Part shown: positions 45,623-56,560 of the stretch, one piece after another
Numbering within the stretch: position 1 is the stretch's first letter
Layout of the letters: each line of letters begins with the position of its first letter
Assembly: GCA_016647705.1 (NCBI GenBank)
Contig: CM028332.1
Location: forward strand, 31,625,300 to 31,689,299
Source of the DNA: Eucommia ulmoides
Taxonomy: Eukaryota > Streptophyta > Magnoliopsida > Garryales > Eucommiaceae
Length of the DNA stretch: 64,000 nucleotides
Direction: 5' to 3'
Position numbers and translations under genes: made by a program
The notes under the pieces: model-generated
Databases searched by the model: none
The model's input: the letters and a program-made list of their open reading frames with translations, nothing else
Told to the model about the DNA's origin: nothing

Positions 45623-46473
45623 TTAAAAATAGCCTGAACCGGTCAAAAGAAATAGTTTTTGGTGAACTGGTGATGTGACTCTAAAGCGGACATGGTTGCA
45701 AGATGGTGCTAATATGGAACGGCTGAATTGGCAGAAGTTGAGTGCGTGACTGACAAGCAACGATGATGAATTTTTTTTGTTAGGACACGTACGTGATGCG
45801 TTTGGCAATGAGGTTGGTAGTGTTGGCTTCATCCTGGAGAGACGATGAAAATGGTATGTGTTTTATTGTTGTAATGGTAACCGGTTGTTATAGAAGAGGT
45901 AAAAAATTATAACAATACATAAAGTACAATTGTAGCGCGTGGGGGCGCATGAAAGATTGGTTGGGTTACTCTCTTGTGGCATTGGACTCGCTGTTTCAAA
46001 ATGAGTCGGAAGATGGTAGTGAATTTGATGCTGATGTGTTCAAACAACAATAAAACGTATCATAGGCAGTGAGCAATGATTTTGGAAAAAAGGTTGTGGA
46101 ATTCTAGTAAGAACAAGGTAAAAAAAAATTACTCTTGATACTATATTAAAATAATTAAGAGGCGGAATATTAAGAGAGAATATGAGATGATTGTATTGAT
46201 ATGTGTAAAAAATACAATATAGTGAGACTTAGAGAGGAGTCTAAATATAAACATGGATTTAGACTTTAACCTAATGAGCCTAAGATTTAACCTAGTGAGT
46301 CAAGGTTGTTTGTGTGTGTGTGTAGAGAGAGATGGAGAGATGAGATCTATGGGTTCTTTCCTTGGAAGTGAAGTCCTCTGCCTCCACCTAATTTTTTCCC
46401 ACAAACCAACATTGTTGTCTTTGGCAACCACCGCCAACAAATTTTCGATCAAAGACCAAGACAACATCGACAC
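45623..46473 (-). other. 5' leader and probable 5' LTR of element A
   Basis: No coding is supported. A word on the minus strand, TAGTATCAAGAG at about 46131-46143, resembles a tRNA-Met primer site. LTR-like text (minus strand ...acatatcaatacaatcatct...) follows to about 46250. LTR borders could not be fixed because the other LTR is gone. Confidence 0.4.
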
Positions 46474-47437
46474 TAGGGGTGTTCAAAAAAATCGATAAAC
46501 CAAAAAACCGAACCAAACCGACGAAAAAAACCCGAAAAAACTGGCGGTTTTTTATGGGCAAAAAACCGTAGCACCAGTTCGGTTGGTGGGTTTAGGGATC
46601 TTGAACCGCGGTTTAAACTGCGCCGAACTGGAGTCCCCTAAAACGACGTCGTTTTAGGGGTCTTGTATATATATCAACGCATAAGTGGAAAAACCCTAGC
46701 CGCCTCGCTTCACTTCTTTCCCGATTTCCTCCCTTCGCAGCTCCACTTCTCTCCTCTTGCTCTTCGTTCCAGATCCAAATCGATCGCAAAAGAATCTCAA
46801 CTCTCCCTCCTCATTCCAACCGCAAGCAACAACAGAGATCCGGAGATCGGTCTCATCTCACGCTCCTCAAGGACCTCAACCATGAACCATCGCCTTCGTA
46901 ATCTTCAAATCCCAACTCTCGTTCGTTGTCGCACTCTCGTAGCCAGCAGATCTCAAATCCTCCATGGCCATCACTGTTCTCAATTCCTCCATCGCCGTCG
47001 CAGCCCTCAAATCGTCCATCGTCGTTGCAGCCCTCAAATCGTCCATCGCCTTCATAGAATCGATTTCGTCCTCACAAATCCTCCATCGCCTTAGCGAATC
47101 TGGTATGTTTTCTTCATCTTCTCTATATGTTAATCAATTACCTGTTATGTGAAGGCCATGAAACTCGTTTTCAATTTTTGTGTTTTATTTTTCCTTTTGT
47201 TCATTTATAGTTCAGTTGTTTTTTTTCTTTCTTGCAATTGCAGTTGTTCTTGTTCCTCTTCCTCCCCGTCCCAAACCGAAAACCGCACCGAAAATGACAA
47301 AAACCGCATGGTCGGTTGTTTCTCTGTATAGAAACCGCACCGTCAGGGAGCGGTTTCCACCATAGGGAAACCGAGAACCTCGGTTCAGGGACCAAAAAAC
47401 TTCAAAATCGCGCCGAACCGCACCGTGTACACCCCTA
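46474..47437. mobile_element. hAT-like non-autonomous DNA transposon
   Basis: Ends are TAGGGGTGTTC on the left and GTGTACACCCCTA on the right, an inverted repeat typical of many plant hAT elements. The flanks are 8-bp ATCGACAC (46466-46473) and GTCTACAC (47438-47445), matching at 6 of 8 positions, the hAT duplication length. Subterminal regions are full of AACCG/CGGTT words. The interior (46680-47330) is less AT-rich, with C/T-rich text like a plant 5' UTR, a 30-bp tandem duplication near 46985-47050 and an open frame with no transposase similarity. Confidence 0.75.
46635..46660. repeat. perfect 26-bp palindrome
   Basis: CCCCTAAAACGAC followed directly by its exact reverse complement, centred on GACGTC, inside the hAT-like element. 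Confidence 0.95.
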
Positions 47438-49261
47438 GTCTACACCAACATCTTAAAATCCTTCAAAACCTTACCCTCCCATTGTTCCCCTTTCTTCGCC
47501 ACCGTCAAAATCACAACCGTCATGTCCTACGAACCGCTCGCGACTGTCAATTTTGGAAAATAAAGTTTGGAGCCCAAGCAATGTCCCATTCCCAATTTTA
47601 TATGTTATATGCCCAATCACTCACACACACACATATATATATATATAGAGAGAGAGGATTGAAGATAAGGTAGTTTATAAACGGGGGTGCCACAACCCTT
47701 TCTAAAGAAGTAAATAAAAGGGGTGTCACAACGTCTTTGTGTGGCCGACGTATAAAAGGGGTCCTTACCCTTTTTTTTTTTTTACTAATTATTTGGTGAA
47801 GAACTCCAAGTCCCATAGTCTAATGTTTTAAAAAATAATCCCACTTTCGTTTTTAAATTTGGCTTGTTTGATAATGTTTTTTTTTTAATTAAAAAAATAT
47901 GATAAAAAGTAATTCTATTTAAAATAAAAAATAAAATAAAATCGAATAGAGATAGTACTTTAACAAAAAAATTAAGTGTTGAAAATTTATAAGTGTTGAA
48001 TTTATTAAGTGTCGAATATATTAGGTATTTATTTATTTATAATATTTTTAACTTTAAAAAAGTTATCTTTACACTCGTTGCACCTAAAATAATTTTTACT
48101 ACATTCTTTTTTTAAAATATTATTTCTCTATAACTTTATTTGTTTACTTTTTATCAATTTAATACTTTATCTATCTATAATCGTTTGTATAGAACTTTTT
48201 TTGGTAAAATTTCATGTTTTTGATGTTGAATGATGGTTGTCGGAGATAGATGTTTGATTGATTTAAGTGAAATTTGCTAAAGAAATACATGAGTCACATG
48301 TCACTTAAAATTTTGAACAATGTTCAAGTAATAATTATATTTTAAGTAATTATTTCATATTATTATTAAGCACACTTAATTTGATAAGTAGTTAATGCAT
48401 TCAACTTGAAGTGTTGAATTATGTTACTAAATAGAGCCTTTATTTGTTCGGTCTCTGGGATTAACCGAAATTGAACATTATTTGGTATAGTTCGATTTTT
48501 TGGAATAGACCGGTGTGTTTTTAGGACTTGCTGATGGTTCAACAGGCGGGATAAGTCAGTTTGGTTTGGTTTGGTTTTTAAGTCATTACTAAATATTAAC
48601 TTATGATTTAAAAAAAAAATCAAACTTAATTTTAATCTGCGTTTTCAAGCACGGGTTATAGGCTAGTTATCCCTCCAAGCGATTTCTGAATCCAAAAAAA
48701 ACCATAAATTATAGAAAAAAGATAATGGAATGATCTTAGTTCATCGATCTTTATTGATCTCTTATAATATAAAACGGAAAAAATAATTTTTTACTTTTCA
48801 AAAAAAAAAAAAAAACTTTAAAATAGGTCTTCAAAAATAAGAATTTAAACTTGAGACACCCCATTCCATTTTTGACAAATTCCAATACACCCTCTGTCAT
48901 TCTAATAATACTTGAGACACCCTTAGGTTGTGTTTCGATAAGGTAATTTAAGCGAGGATTTCATTCGGGTAAGGGATTTTATCAATTCTATTTAGGAAAT
49001 TCCTTATTTGAGTACTATGAAGTGGAATTTATGAAATCCATCCATTTGTAAAATAGGAGAATAAGAGGGATTTGCAAATTCCTTCAAAATAGATGATATT
49101 TCTAAATCCTTCCAAGAAAGAATTTGATATCTTTTTAATTCCTCTTTAATTTCACTTCAATCTCATTTTTCATTTTGTAATTATATGAATTTCAAAATTC
49201 TCTTTTCTCCGTATATATTATATAATAAAATTATATTTGTATAGGTATAAAATAGCATTAT
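47438..49261. other. intergenic DNA, no gene seen
   Basis: Contains a compound (AC)n(AT)n(AG)n microsatellite at about 47620-47656, a paired ggggtg(c/t)cacaac motif near 47682 and 47722, and AT-rich DNA. Open frames here have no recognised domain. Confidence 0.55.
47620..47656. repeat. compound (AC)n(AT)n(AG)n microsatellite
   Basis: ACACACACAC, then TATATATATATA, then GAGAGAGAG, with no spacer. Confidence 0.85.
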
Positions 49262-50092
49262 TTTTTAATGTAATATATGGACTTGGCCTGGACATGTTCT
49301 CTCTAAAAAAAAACCACAACCTTAAAGCTTCAGCCGCCGTTTTTTTTTATCTCCCGTGGTTTTCGTCGCTACTATAGGCCTCATCACCATTCCAGTATCA
49401 ACGACCACCATACTTCCGTCTTTGTCTTGCAGAGACAAATACAACGCCACCAAAATCACCGCCACCTGAGAGTCTACGAGCTCTCACGTGCCTCCCAAAG
49501 GCTACAGTATTACCAAGTCACGCCGCTCGGATTTTGGGCTCTACTGCCTCAACCAAGGATCCAAACCTATCAAAAATCATACCATGAGAACCGTCTCAAT
49601 GAGACTATTCAAAAACAAGAACAACCATCCCGAGATACATCCTCACACGCCCTCACGCGCCAAACAATGAACGGACCTTCGTGTTGCATCAGATCAATAT
49701 GCGCCACAACTTCAGTCTTCTTTGTTGGTCTGCCACATCAACCTTACTTTCCCAGTCATCACTCAGTCAGTGCCCAGTCAAGTTCCATGCCAATGCTAGG
49801 TCAACACCACATTATTGCCACAACAACATTTAACTACCACGTCACCTGTTAACCTGCCATGTCATCACCCAGTCAACCTTTCTTTGCCACGTCACCAATT
49901 TATTTGAGGTAACTTTTCTTGTACCATTTCAGGCATTTTTTGACTCATTTTTTGCAAATTTAGACCGATTCCTAGGGTTTTAGGACATTCTAATTCTGTT
50001 TCCTGCCTCCGTTTGTGATTTGAGGCTCACATAATATATTTCCTTCTATATTTGTGTGGTTTTTACACTGGTTCACCTTCTTCTTTGTGCCT

Positions 50093-50960
50093 ATGGCTGA
50101 CTCAAACTCACCCCAAGTTATCACTATTATTCTGGATGAATTTAATTATGTCGTGTGGGATCATGAAATGTCTACTTTCGTCCATGGACGAAAATTGTGG
50201 CATTTCGTGACCAGAGATATTATTGAACCCAAGAAGAAGGATGACGAAGATATTGCAAAATACATTGACCGTCTAGAGGGATGGGATAACAAAAATCACC
50301 AGATTCTCACATGGTTCTGTGCCGCTATTATCCTAAAGATCAAACTTCAATTCAGTACACTCCAGACAGTTAAAGAAGCTTGGAATCTTCTCCAGCACCG
50401 CTATATCAAGGCAGACATCTCAAATTGGTATCACCTTCTTTCCACTCTTCATAGCATGAACCAAGAACCTAGGCAAACCGTCAATAATTTCTTATCTCAA
50501 ATGACTGCCATGTAGAATCAATTAACTATCACTAAGCCAACCTGGGAATGTACAAAAGACACCACCGTTCATGGAAAGTACCGAACTGAGACACGCATTA
50601 TGCAATTCCTGATGGGCTTGAGGGAAGAATTTGAGCCTATACAAGCTTCAATCCTACACTGGGGCACGATACCTTCCCTAAACGACGTCCTTTCTGATCT
50701 ACTTAGTGAAGAAACACGTCTTGCGATATTACAAGGATCAAATACAGATATTACCCTTACAACACTTGTTGCTCCTACAACACCAGTTGCTCTTGTCTCA
50801 CCAGCTGCCAAGACCAACCCATCCCAGAAGCCCTTATAGTACAGGTATTGTCATTCACAAGGGCATAAATTACTCAAATGTCCTTCTCGCTTGTGTAAGA
50901 TTTGTAGAGAACCGGACCACTATCTTGTAGACTACCTTAAACTTCTATTTGGAAATCAAT
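50093..50960 (+). pseudogene. copia gag (element B)
   Basis: Starts MADSNSPQVITIILDEFNYV at 50093 and has the UBN2-type capsid (GRKLWHFVT, GWDNKNHQIL, MNQEPRQTVNNFL). A TAG at 50513 interrupts it; it resumes with FLMGLREEFEPIQASIL. Two Cys/His units near 50840-50935 (YCHSQGHKLLKC and CKICREPDHYLV) are decayed zinc knuckles missing one Cys each. Confidence 0.8.
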
Positions 50961-51136
50961 CAAATGGGAACCAATATTGCTCTTGAGGCTCTCGCAATCA
51001 ATCTTATTCTAAGCAAAAGAGTAATATTATTGTATCCACTGATGTTACACCAACTTTATCAAGCTCTCCACCTGATTGGAGTAGTTTCTACACCGCGCTT
51101 ACCGAGGCTCTAACTAAAACTAGTAACAATATAGTC

Positions 51137-51600
51137 ATGTCAGCTATACTAGGTACATCTCGATGGTATTTTGATTATGCCTATTGCAATCACATGACAT
51201 CTGATGCCTCTATCTTTTTATCTAAAACTTGTGATGAGTATGCACCTACTATTTACACTGCCAATGAATCAAATATGTTGGTCAGCCATACTAGGCATAT
51301 TGACAGTTCTCATTTGTCTCTTCCTGATACATATTTTATCCCTAATCTTACGCTTAACCTTATATCTGTTGGACAACTATGTGATCTTGGACTTGATTTG
51401 TATTTTTTTTCTACTGGTTGTCATATGCAGGACCCTCAGACAGGAAAACTTCTTGGAACTGGCTATAAAGTTGGATGCCTCTTTAAGCTCACTCACCTCC
51501 AAGTCTCATCTTTATTACCACCAAACCAATCAGTCATATCCATCCCAGTACTCTCACCCGTGGAACTGTGACACTCTCGATTAGGTCACACTTCATCCAG
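51137..51600 (+). pseudogene. copia protease and pre-integrase (element B)
   Basis: The piece 51137-51571 reads WYFDYAYCNHMTSDA at the active site, where the usual text is D-S-A or D-S-G: Ser is Tyr. It continues DTYFIPNLTLNLISVGQL and DPQTGKLLGTG, the site where element C entered the sister element A. Confidence 0.8.
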
Positions 51601-52580
51601 TCATTTTTGTTTTTTATTTCTAGTGGTCAGTTAGGTTCATTTTATCATGAATCTTTTCATTGTATTCATTATTCACTTGCAAAACAATCAGCTTTACCTT
51701 TTAATGAGAGTTAGTATGTTCACATTTTAATTTAGTACATTCTAATGTTTGGGGGCCTTCTCCTTATGCAATAATGGGTGGTGCTCGCTATTTTATTATA
51801 TTTTCTGGATGACTATTCTCAATATGCATGGTTGTTTCTTATGAAAAGCAGATCTGAACTCTTTCAAATATATTCTAATTTCTCTTATATAGTTCAAAGC
51901 CACTTTTCTCGGAATATCAAAGTTTTTTCACTTTAAAAATACAATGGAATACAAAGATTGTGCTTTTCTAAACCTACTTCACAAAAATGTCACGCTCCCT
52001 CACCGCTCGTGTCCTGGGACTTCCCAACAAAATGGACGAGCCGAATGTAAACCTAGATATTGTTCGTGCTCTACTTATTTTTTCATCATACCCTGAGTGT
52101 TACTGGGGTGATGCTGCCTTAACCGCAATGTACACAATCAATCGTGTCCCCTATGCCATAATCTAAAATTAGTCCCTATTTTAGCGCATTTTCAGTAAAC
52201 CTCCTGATTACTCTGAACTTAGAGTCTTTGATTGCACTTGTTTTGTTCTTCTCAAACCATATGAACACAACAAACTGGAACCAATGGCTCACCTGTGTTG
52301 TTTCATTGGATATGGTATTGAACATAAGGGGTATTGGTGCTTGGATCCTATTTCTAAAACTCTTCGTATCTCTCGTCATGTCATTTTTTAAGAACATCAA
52401 GTGTCATCTTCCTTACGGTCATTTGACATGTCAACTATCATTAACTCCAGATTTTTTCCTGACCCATCTATTGAGTCATTTCTTTAGGATCCTGTTTCAG
52501 GTGTTGTTGAGTTCACCTCAGAATCACCAACTGATCCCACTCCTTCCGTTCCAAAATCACCAGCTGACCTCACCCCTCTA
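51600..52580 (+). pseudogene. copia integrase and linker (element B)
   Basis: In broken frames one finds the core start (VHSNVWGPSPY), the SRSLTARVLGLPNKMDEPN stretch where QQNGRAE is usual, and YWGDAALTAMYTINRVP. Then come CFVLLKPYEHNKLEP and CLDPISKTLRIS. The linker is Pro/Ser-rich. Confidence 0.75.
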
Positions 52581-52619
52581 GACCCAGCTCCAGCTCTATA
52601 ACCACCAGTTAACCCCTCT

Positions 52620-53835
52620 GACTCAATTTGTCATACCCAAGGATATTCCTATGTTTGATGAGTCTACATCGACTCCTTCTAAGAGCCATCCTCCAAATTG
52701 CTCCTGCAGATTTACCATGGTAACTCATCGCCTTTCTTATCTCACTTATTATAATTATTTTTCCACTATACTTCATCTGTATGAGCCTCAATCTTATAAG
52801 GAGGCTAGTAATAATCATCTTTGGAAGAAAGTAATGGATAAAGAACTTCAGGCCCTGGTCAAAACTCATACCTGACATATTGTTTATCTGCCTCTAGAAA
52901 AAACTCTTATTGGGTACAAATGGGTGTTTAAGATCAAAACGTTTTTTGATGGCTCTGTTGAATGATATAAAACCTGACTTGTTGCCAAGGGATTTGCTTA
53001 GGAATATGGCATTGACTATGAAGAGACATTTGCTCCAGTAGCGAGGCTCACATCTGTTCGTACACTTCTTGCTGTTTCCGCCATTCGAAAATGGACTCTC
53101 TTTCAAATGGATGTTAAAAATACATTTCTCAATGGTGATCTTCTTAAGAAAGTCTATATGCATACCCCTCTAGGCCTAGATTCCCCTTGAAATGAAGTTT
53201 GTCGCATTCGTTGTGCCCTATATGGTTTGAAATAAGATCCACATACATAGTTTGCCAAATTCAACACTACCATTCATCAGTTTGGGTTCACACCTAGTGC
53301 TCATGATTCGACTCTATTTATTTGCCATACCGTCAATGGTATTATCCTTATTTTATTGTACGTGGATGACATGGTTATTAATGGAGATGATCTATGCGGT
53401 ATTTCGGAACTCAACAAAATTCTCAGTGGACAATTCGAGATGAAAGATCTTGGTGTGCTCACCTATTTTCTTGGCCTCAAAGTCTTATCCAATTCAGATG
53501 GATATTTTCTCTCTCAGGCCAAATATGCCTCAGATCTCCTTTCCAAGGCTGGGATTACTGACTTAACTATTACCACTACACCTTTCAAGCTGAACACCTT
53601 ATCAGGATGTCACTCTATATCACCAACTAGTTGGAAGTCTGGTATACCTCACTATCACTCACCCCGATATTACCTATGTCATTTATCAGGTCATCTAGTT
53701 TTTGTTCATTCTCAGACCACTCATTACTCGGTTGTTCTTCGTATTATTCAGTATATCAAGGGTACTTTATTTCATGAAATTTCTTTCTTAGCTCAGTTTG
53801 CTCCCATCTTACAAGTGTATTCAGATGCCGATTAG
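52620..53835 (+). pseudogene. copia reverse transcriptase (element B)
   Basis: From about 52900 the frame reads GYKWVFKIK, LVAKGFA, YEETFAPVARLTSVRTLLAV, QMDVKNTFLNGDL and LLYVDDMVINGDD, with stops in between at Arg, Gln and Trp positions. YVDD is intact. The stretch KDLGVLTYFLGLKV is in the open piece 53356-53835, which is clean for 159 codons. Confidence 0.85.
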
Positions 53836-54240
53836 GCCAAAGGTCCCACCGATAGATGTTCAACTATTGGTTATTATTTTGTCTTGGGTAACTCTCTCAT
53901 TTCCTGGCGTAGTAAGAAACAAACTATGGTTGCTCGTTCCAACACTGAAGCTGAATATTGTGCCATGGCTGATGCAACTCAAGAACTTCTCTGGCTTCGA
54001 TGGCTACTCGCTGGCACAGACATCTTTTCTCCTACTGCTACTACCCTACACTATGATAATTGGAGTGCAATTCAGATCGAGACTGATTGCCACCTCATCT
54101 GTCATCACATTCTCCAAAATATGGTTCGTCTATAATCCGTTTGTTCAACCGATCAGACAACAAACATTTTCACTAAGGCTCATCCACCCGAACGCTTTTA
54201 CTCTCTGGTTTTCAAACTCAAGTTCGCCTCCCACTTACCG
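53815..54240 (+). pseudogene. copia RNase H (element B)
   Basis: VYSDAD then a TAG (at the usual WA), the piece 53884-54135 with GNSLISWRSKKQTMVARSNT, AEYCAMADATQELLWL and LHYDNWSA. It ends with the NIFTKAHPPERF-type tail in another frame. Confidence 0.8.
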
Positions 54241-54243
54241 CCT

Positions 54244-54418
54244 TGAGTTTGAGGGAGGATGTTAATGTAGTATATGGGCTTGGTCCACTTGACTGATTAG
54301 GGAAAAATCCTAACCATATGATCTTCCACTTCTCCTATAAATAGTTGCGTATATCATTGTATTCTGTGCATCATTTTCAAAAAATCAATATATTGTTCAT
54401 GTTCCCCACTTCTCAATT
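54244..54418 (+). repeat. polypurine tract and 3' LTR of element B
   Basis: The tract TTTGAGGGAGGA precedes TGTTAATGTAGTATATGGGC. The LTR holds a TATA-like tataaatag and ends near ccccacttctca, about 160 bp long. A target duplication could not be confirmed. Confidence 0.6.
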
Positions 54419-54779
54419 ATCTTTACATTATTAAAATAGTCATGTATAATTAAAGTTAGGGAAAAGTACATTTTAAACCTTCCAGGTATGGAAATTTTTC
54501 TAAATGGTTCCTCTCCGTTTGAGCATTTTATTTCAAACCCTTTACGTATCAGTATGTTTTTAAATCGTCATTCTGTCAAAAACTCCATCAAATCTAATGG
54601 AATAGAGGGGTAAAATAGTCTTTTTACATATTTTAAATTTTTTAATGATTTTCTATTTTTTTTTCCTAATTCCCCTCTCTCTCCCGCTCAACTCTCTCTT
54701 TCTTCCTTCCTCCCTCTTTGTCTTCTTCCTTACCTCTCTTTCTCTCCCTCCTGTGCAATTTTCTCTCTCTCCCTTCCTA
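54419..54779. other. AT-rich flank, no gene seen
   Basis: Contains a possible transposon end (gggaaaagtacattttaaac) at about 54459 and a C/T-rich tract at 54660-54770. No matching opposite end was found. Confidence 0.45.
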
Positions 54780-54905
54780 TGAAAACACCCCCTTCAATAG
54801 GGGGAAAAACACCCCCTGTGGGGTACAACACCACCTTAAACAGGAGGTGAAAACACCACCTATTACAGGGTGTTTCACCCCCTATTAAGGGGATGAAACA
54901 CCCCT
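54780..54905. repeat. array of short hairpins built on AAACACCCCCTA
   Basis: Five to six units of about 23-25 bp follow one another, each with a G/C-rich palindrome: cccccttcaataggggg, ccccctgtgggg, caccttaaacaggaggtg, cacctattacagggtg and ccccctattaagggg, separated by AAAACAC or GTTTCAC words. The array directly abuts the first pararetroviral segment. Confidence 0.8.
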
Positions 54906-55200
54906 ATGCAAGTGTAAATTCACTAGTTGTTATATATTCTAATGTTTTATTTAATTCTTCCCTAGTGTCTATATTATATTTTGTTTTTATGCAAAATTTA
55001 CATATTTCTTTATGGCATTAGTAACATTTATATATGTTTTCAATACTTGGATATCGATAACATACATAACAAGGTGTTTTATTACTACCTTGTTTATAGT
55101 TCCAATCATGTATACATTCAAATTTTTTTTTCTAAGTCATCTCGGCTTATGCCTAAATTCATCATGCTTATGTGAAACCACTAGATACTGTTCGGTTGAA
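54906..55200 (-). pseudogene. duplicated coat-protein Cys-region fragment
   Basis: This matches 60490-60765 in the same orientation over about 255 bp with few differences, covering the second Cys-rich motif of the coat protein. One codon inside the motif is a stop here. The last Cys of the motif is present here but is Phe in the main copy. The fragment is cut on both sides. Confidence 0.85.
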
Positions 55201-55264
55201 AATTAATTTATCTTTCTTCTCTTCTACCTTGGTGTCTAAAAATTTTATTCCAAATTTTACTCAG

Positions 55265-55618
55265 TCAAATTTTACTCTTTTTTTTTTTTTTTTTTTTAAC
55301 AGCCAAGTGAGCTATCAGAGTGTTGTTCGGGTTACCTTGACCCATTTTTAATCTTGATTCAAATAATCTGGTATGTAAGATAAATTTTTTTACAGTAGAC
55401 TTTATTTGTTCCAGGGCTTTGATGTTTTTTGTTATTAGATGTCTTCTAAGATTGTGATCTGTTTTATTTTGAAACTTTTCAAGTAAAGATCTGTGGTTAA
55501 CTTCGTGAACTAATAATTCTTTCTTCAGAATTCTTATTTGTTTTTCTACTTTTTCTTGGCTTTCAAGGTTGAGTACGTTGATTTCTGTAATAAAATTATA
55601 TGGTGAATTATAGCTCAT
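55265..55618 (-). CDS. small coiled-coil ORF of the pararetrovirus (about 117 aa)
   Basis: An open frame starting MSYNSPYNFITEINVLNLES, rich in Glu, Lys, Leu and Asn, with strong heptad-like stretches. It ends in a Lys run encoded by a long poly(T) on the plus strand (55277-55297), so the C terminus may be altered. It lies downstream of the intergenic region, where badnavirus-like genomes carry small first ORFs, possibly virion-associated. I cannot assign it by homology. Confidence 0.45.
   Translation of the reverse strand: MSYNSPYNFITEINVLNLESQEKVEKQIRILKKELLVHEVNHRSLLEKFQNKTDHNLRRHLITKNIKALEQIKSTVKKFILHTRLFESRLKMGQGNPNNTLIAHLAVKKKKKKKSKI
55277..55297. repeat. poly(T) run at viral rearrangement edge
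   Basis: About 21 T between the small ORF and the duplicated fragment. It may be linked to the end-joining that placed the fragments together. Confidence 0.8.
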
Positions 55619-56560
55619 AAACGTTTGTTTTTCTTAATTTGTCGAAGTTCTATTTGGTACTTTTCAATAGTTGTAGTTTCCTTAATAAGTACTCACCTCT
55701 TTTTGTTAATATGAAAATTCCTCTAAATGGTTTCAAATTTGAAATATTATTATAAAATTATTTCTAAATTGAATAGAGAGAAAATAGTCGCGTCAGATGG
55801 GCCGATTCGATTTGCTGTTAACTAAACTTCACTAATTTCTTATATTTTTCGAGAATAGTTTTGTTTCTAAGCATGTTTTTAACTAACAAACACCCTAAAA
55901 ATGCCTGTTAATTGGCCGAAACAGGTAACAAGGGTCAAAATGTAGAGGCTTTTAGCAAAACATTTTCTTAGTTTTAAAGGTTTCATGAAATCCATTTGTC
56001 AATTGTTTTCCATAATTCAAATAAGAAATAGGATCTCCTAATATTTCAAATTGTAAGAACATTTAAAAGAAAGTCATACTAAAAAGGGTTTTCCCTTTCG
56101 GGAGTTCCCCTAAAGTGATATAACAAACTTTACTATATTCATACAAAAGGATATTACAAGACTTACAGATTATATTACAGACTCGATGTTTCTAGACTAT
56201 AGTAATGGTAGAGAAGGGGACTTGACTGATCAGTGGAAGTTTTTTTTTTTTTTTTTTGTCCTTATCTCCATGATCGTAAGCTAGGAAATATATAGGCAAA
56301 GAAAGGAGGTGAAACAAGTTACCGATAGAATCGGTAAAGATCTTTCTCCCTTTCTTTCAAGATAAGGTGTATTTAAAATATATTTACAAACTCTAGATAG
56401 TACAACCCCTTTATAGAGTTTTTGACTATTACAACAAGACACCAATAATTTACATATAAGGTAAGCAGTGACATAGATCAATAGTTGATATGATCATACC
56501 ACACATGGACGGTGGCCTTTGGGGTGTAAACACATGATTATGATCAAATTTTTTATCTAA
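55619..56560 (-). promoter_or_regulatory. pararetroviral intergenic region and leader, with TATA-like box
   Basis: No ORF is supported across about 900 bp after the viroplasmin-like ORF. On the minus strand gcctatatatttcc (56286-56296) is a TATA-like box in the place where caulimovirids carry the promoter of their full-length RNA. A hairpin-capable aaagggttttcccttt is at about 56083-56098. I found no match to the tRNA-Met primer site (TGGTATCAGAGC) in this stretch, so it was lost or lies elsewhere. Confidence 0.45.

Larger units (their letters stand above)
24956..46250 (-). mobile_element. Ty1/copia element A, 3'-truncated, split by element C
   Basis: On the minus strand gag (45622 down to about 44776) and protease (about 44608-44313) stop at 44313 and resume at 26298 with pre-integrase, integrase (25980-25585) and the integrase-RT linker (25141-24956). 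Removing the 18-kb insert 26299-44312 restores one continuous order, with the short duplication TCTTG/TCCTG at the junction. Gag and protease resemble element B at 50-54 kb. RT, RNase H and the 3' LTR are missing: homology stops near 24956. A primer-site-like word at about 46131-46143 suggests the 5' LTR lies just above that. Confidence 0.8.
49262..54418 (+). mobile_element. Ty1/copia element B, degenerate
   Basis: Copia order gag, protease, integrase, RT and RNase H on the plus strand, then a polypurine tract and a short 3' LTR starting TGTTAATGTAGTATATGGGC. A similar word (ttttaatgtaatatatggac) at about 49262 marks the remains of the 5' LTR, which diverges after about 30 bp. The 830 bp before gag is a leader rich in CACGTCA and CAGTCA words. 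About ten in-frame stops, mostly at Gln, Arg and Trp codons, make it inactive. It is a relative of element A. Confidence 0.8.

Noticed and set aside
46663..47094. 143-codon frame in the hAT-like element
   Set aside because: It has no transposase similarity and follows low-complexity, C/T-rich text.
49427..49852. 141-codon frame before element B gag
   Set aside because: It is the repetitive leader of a copia element with no domain.
54244..54425. target duplication for element B
   Set aside because: The LTR ends are too decayed, and the flanks gave no convincing 5-bp match.
54459..55990. a large DNA transposon bounded by gggaaaagtacattttaaac
   Set aside because: No matching inverted end was found on the other side.
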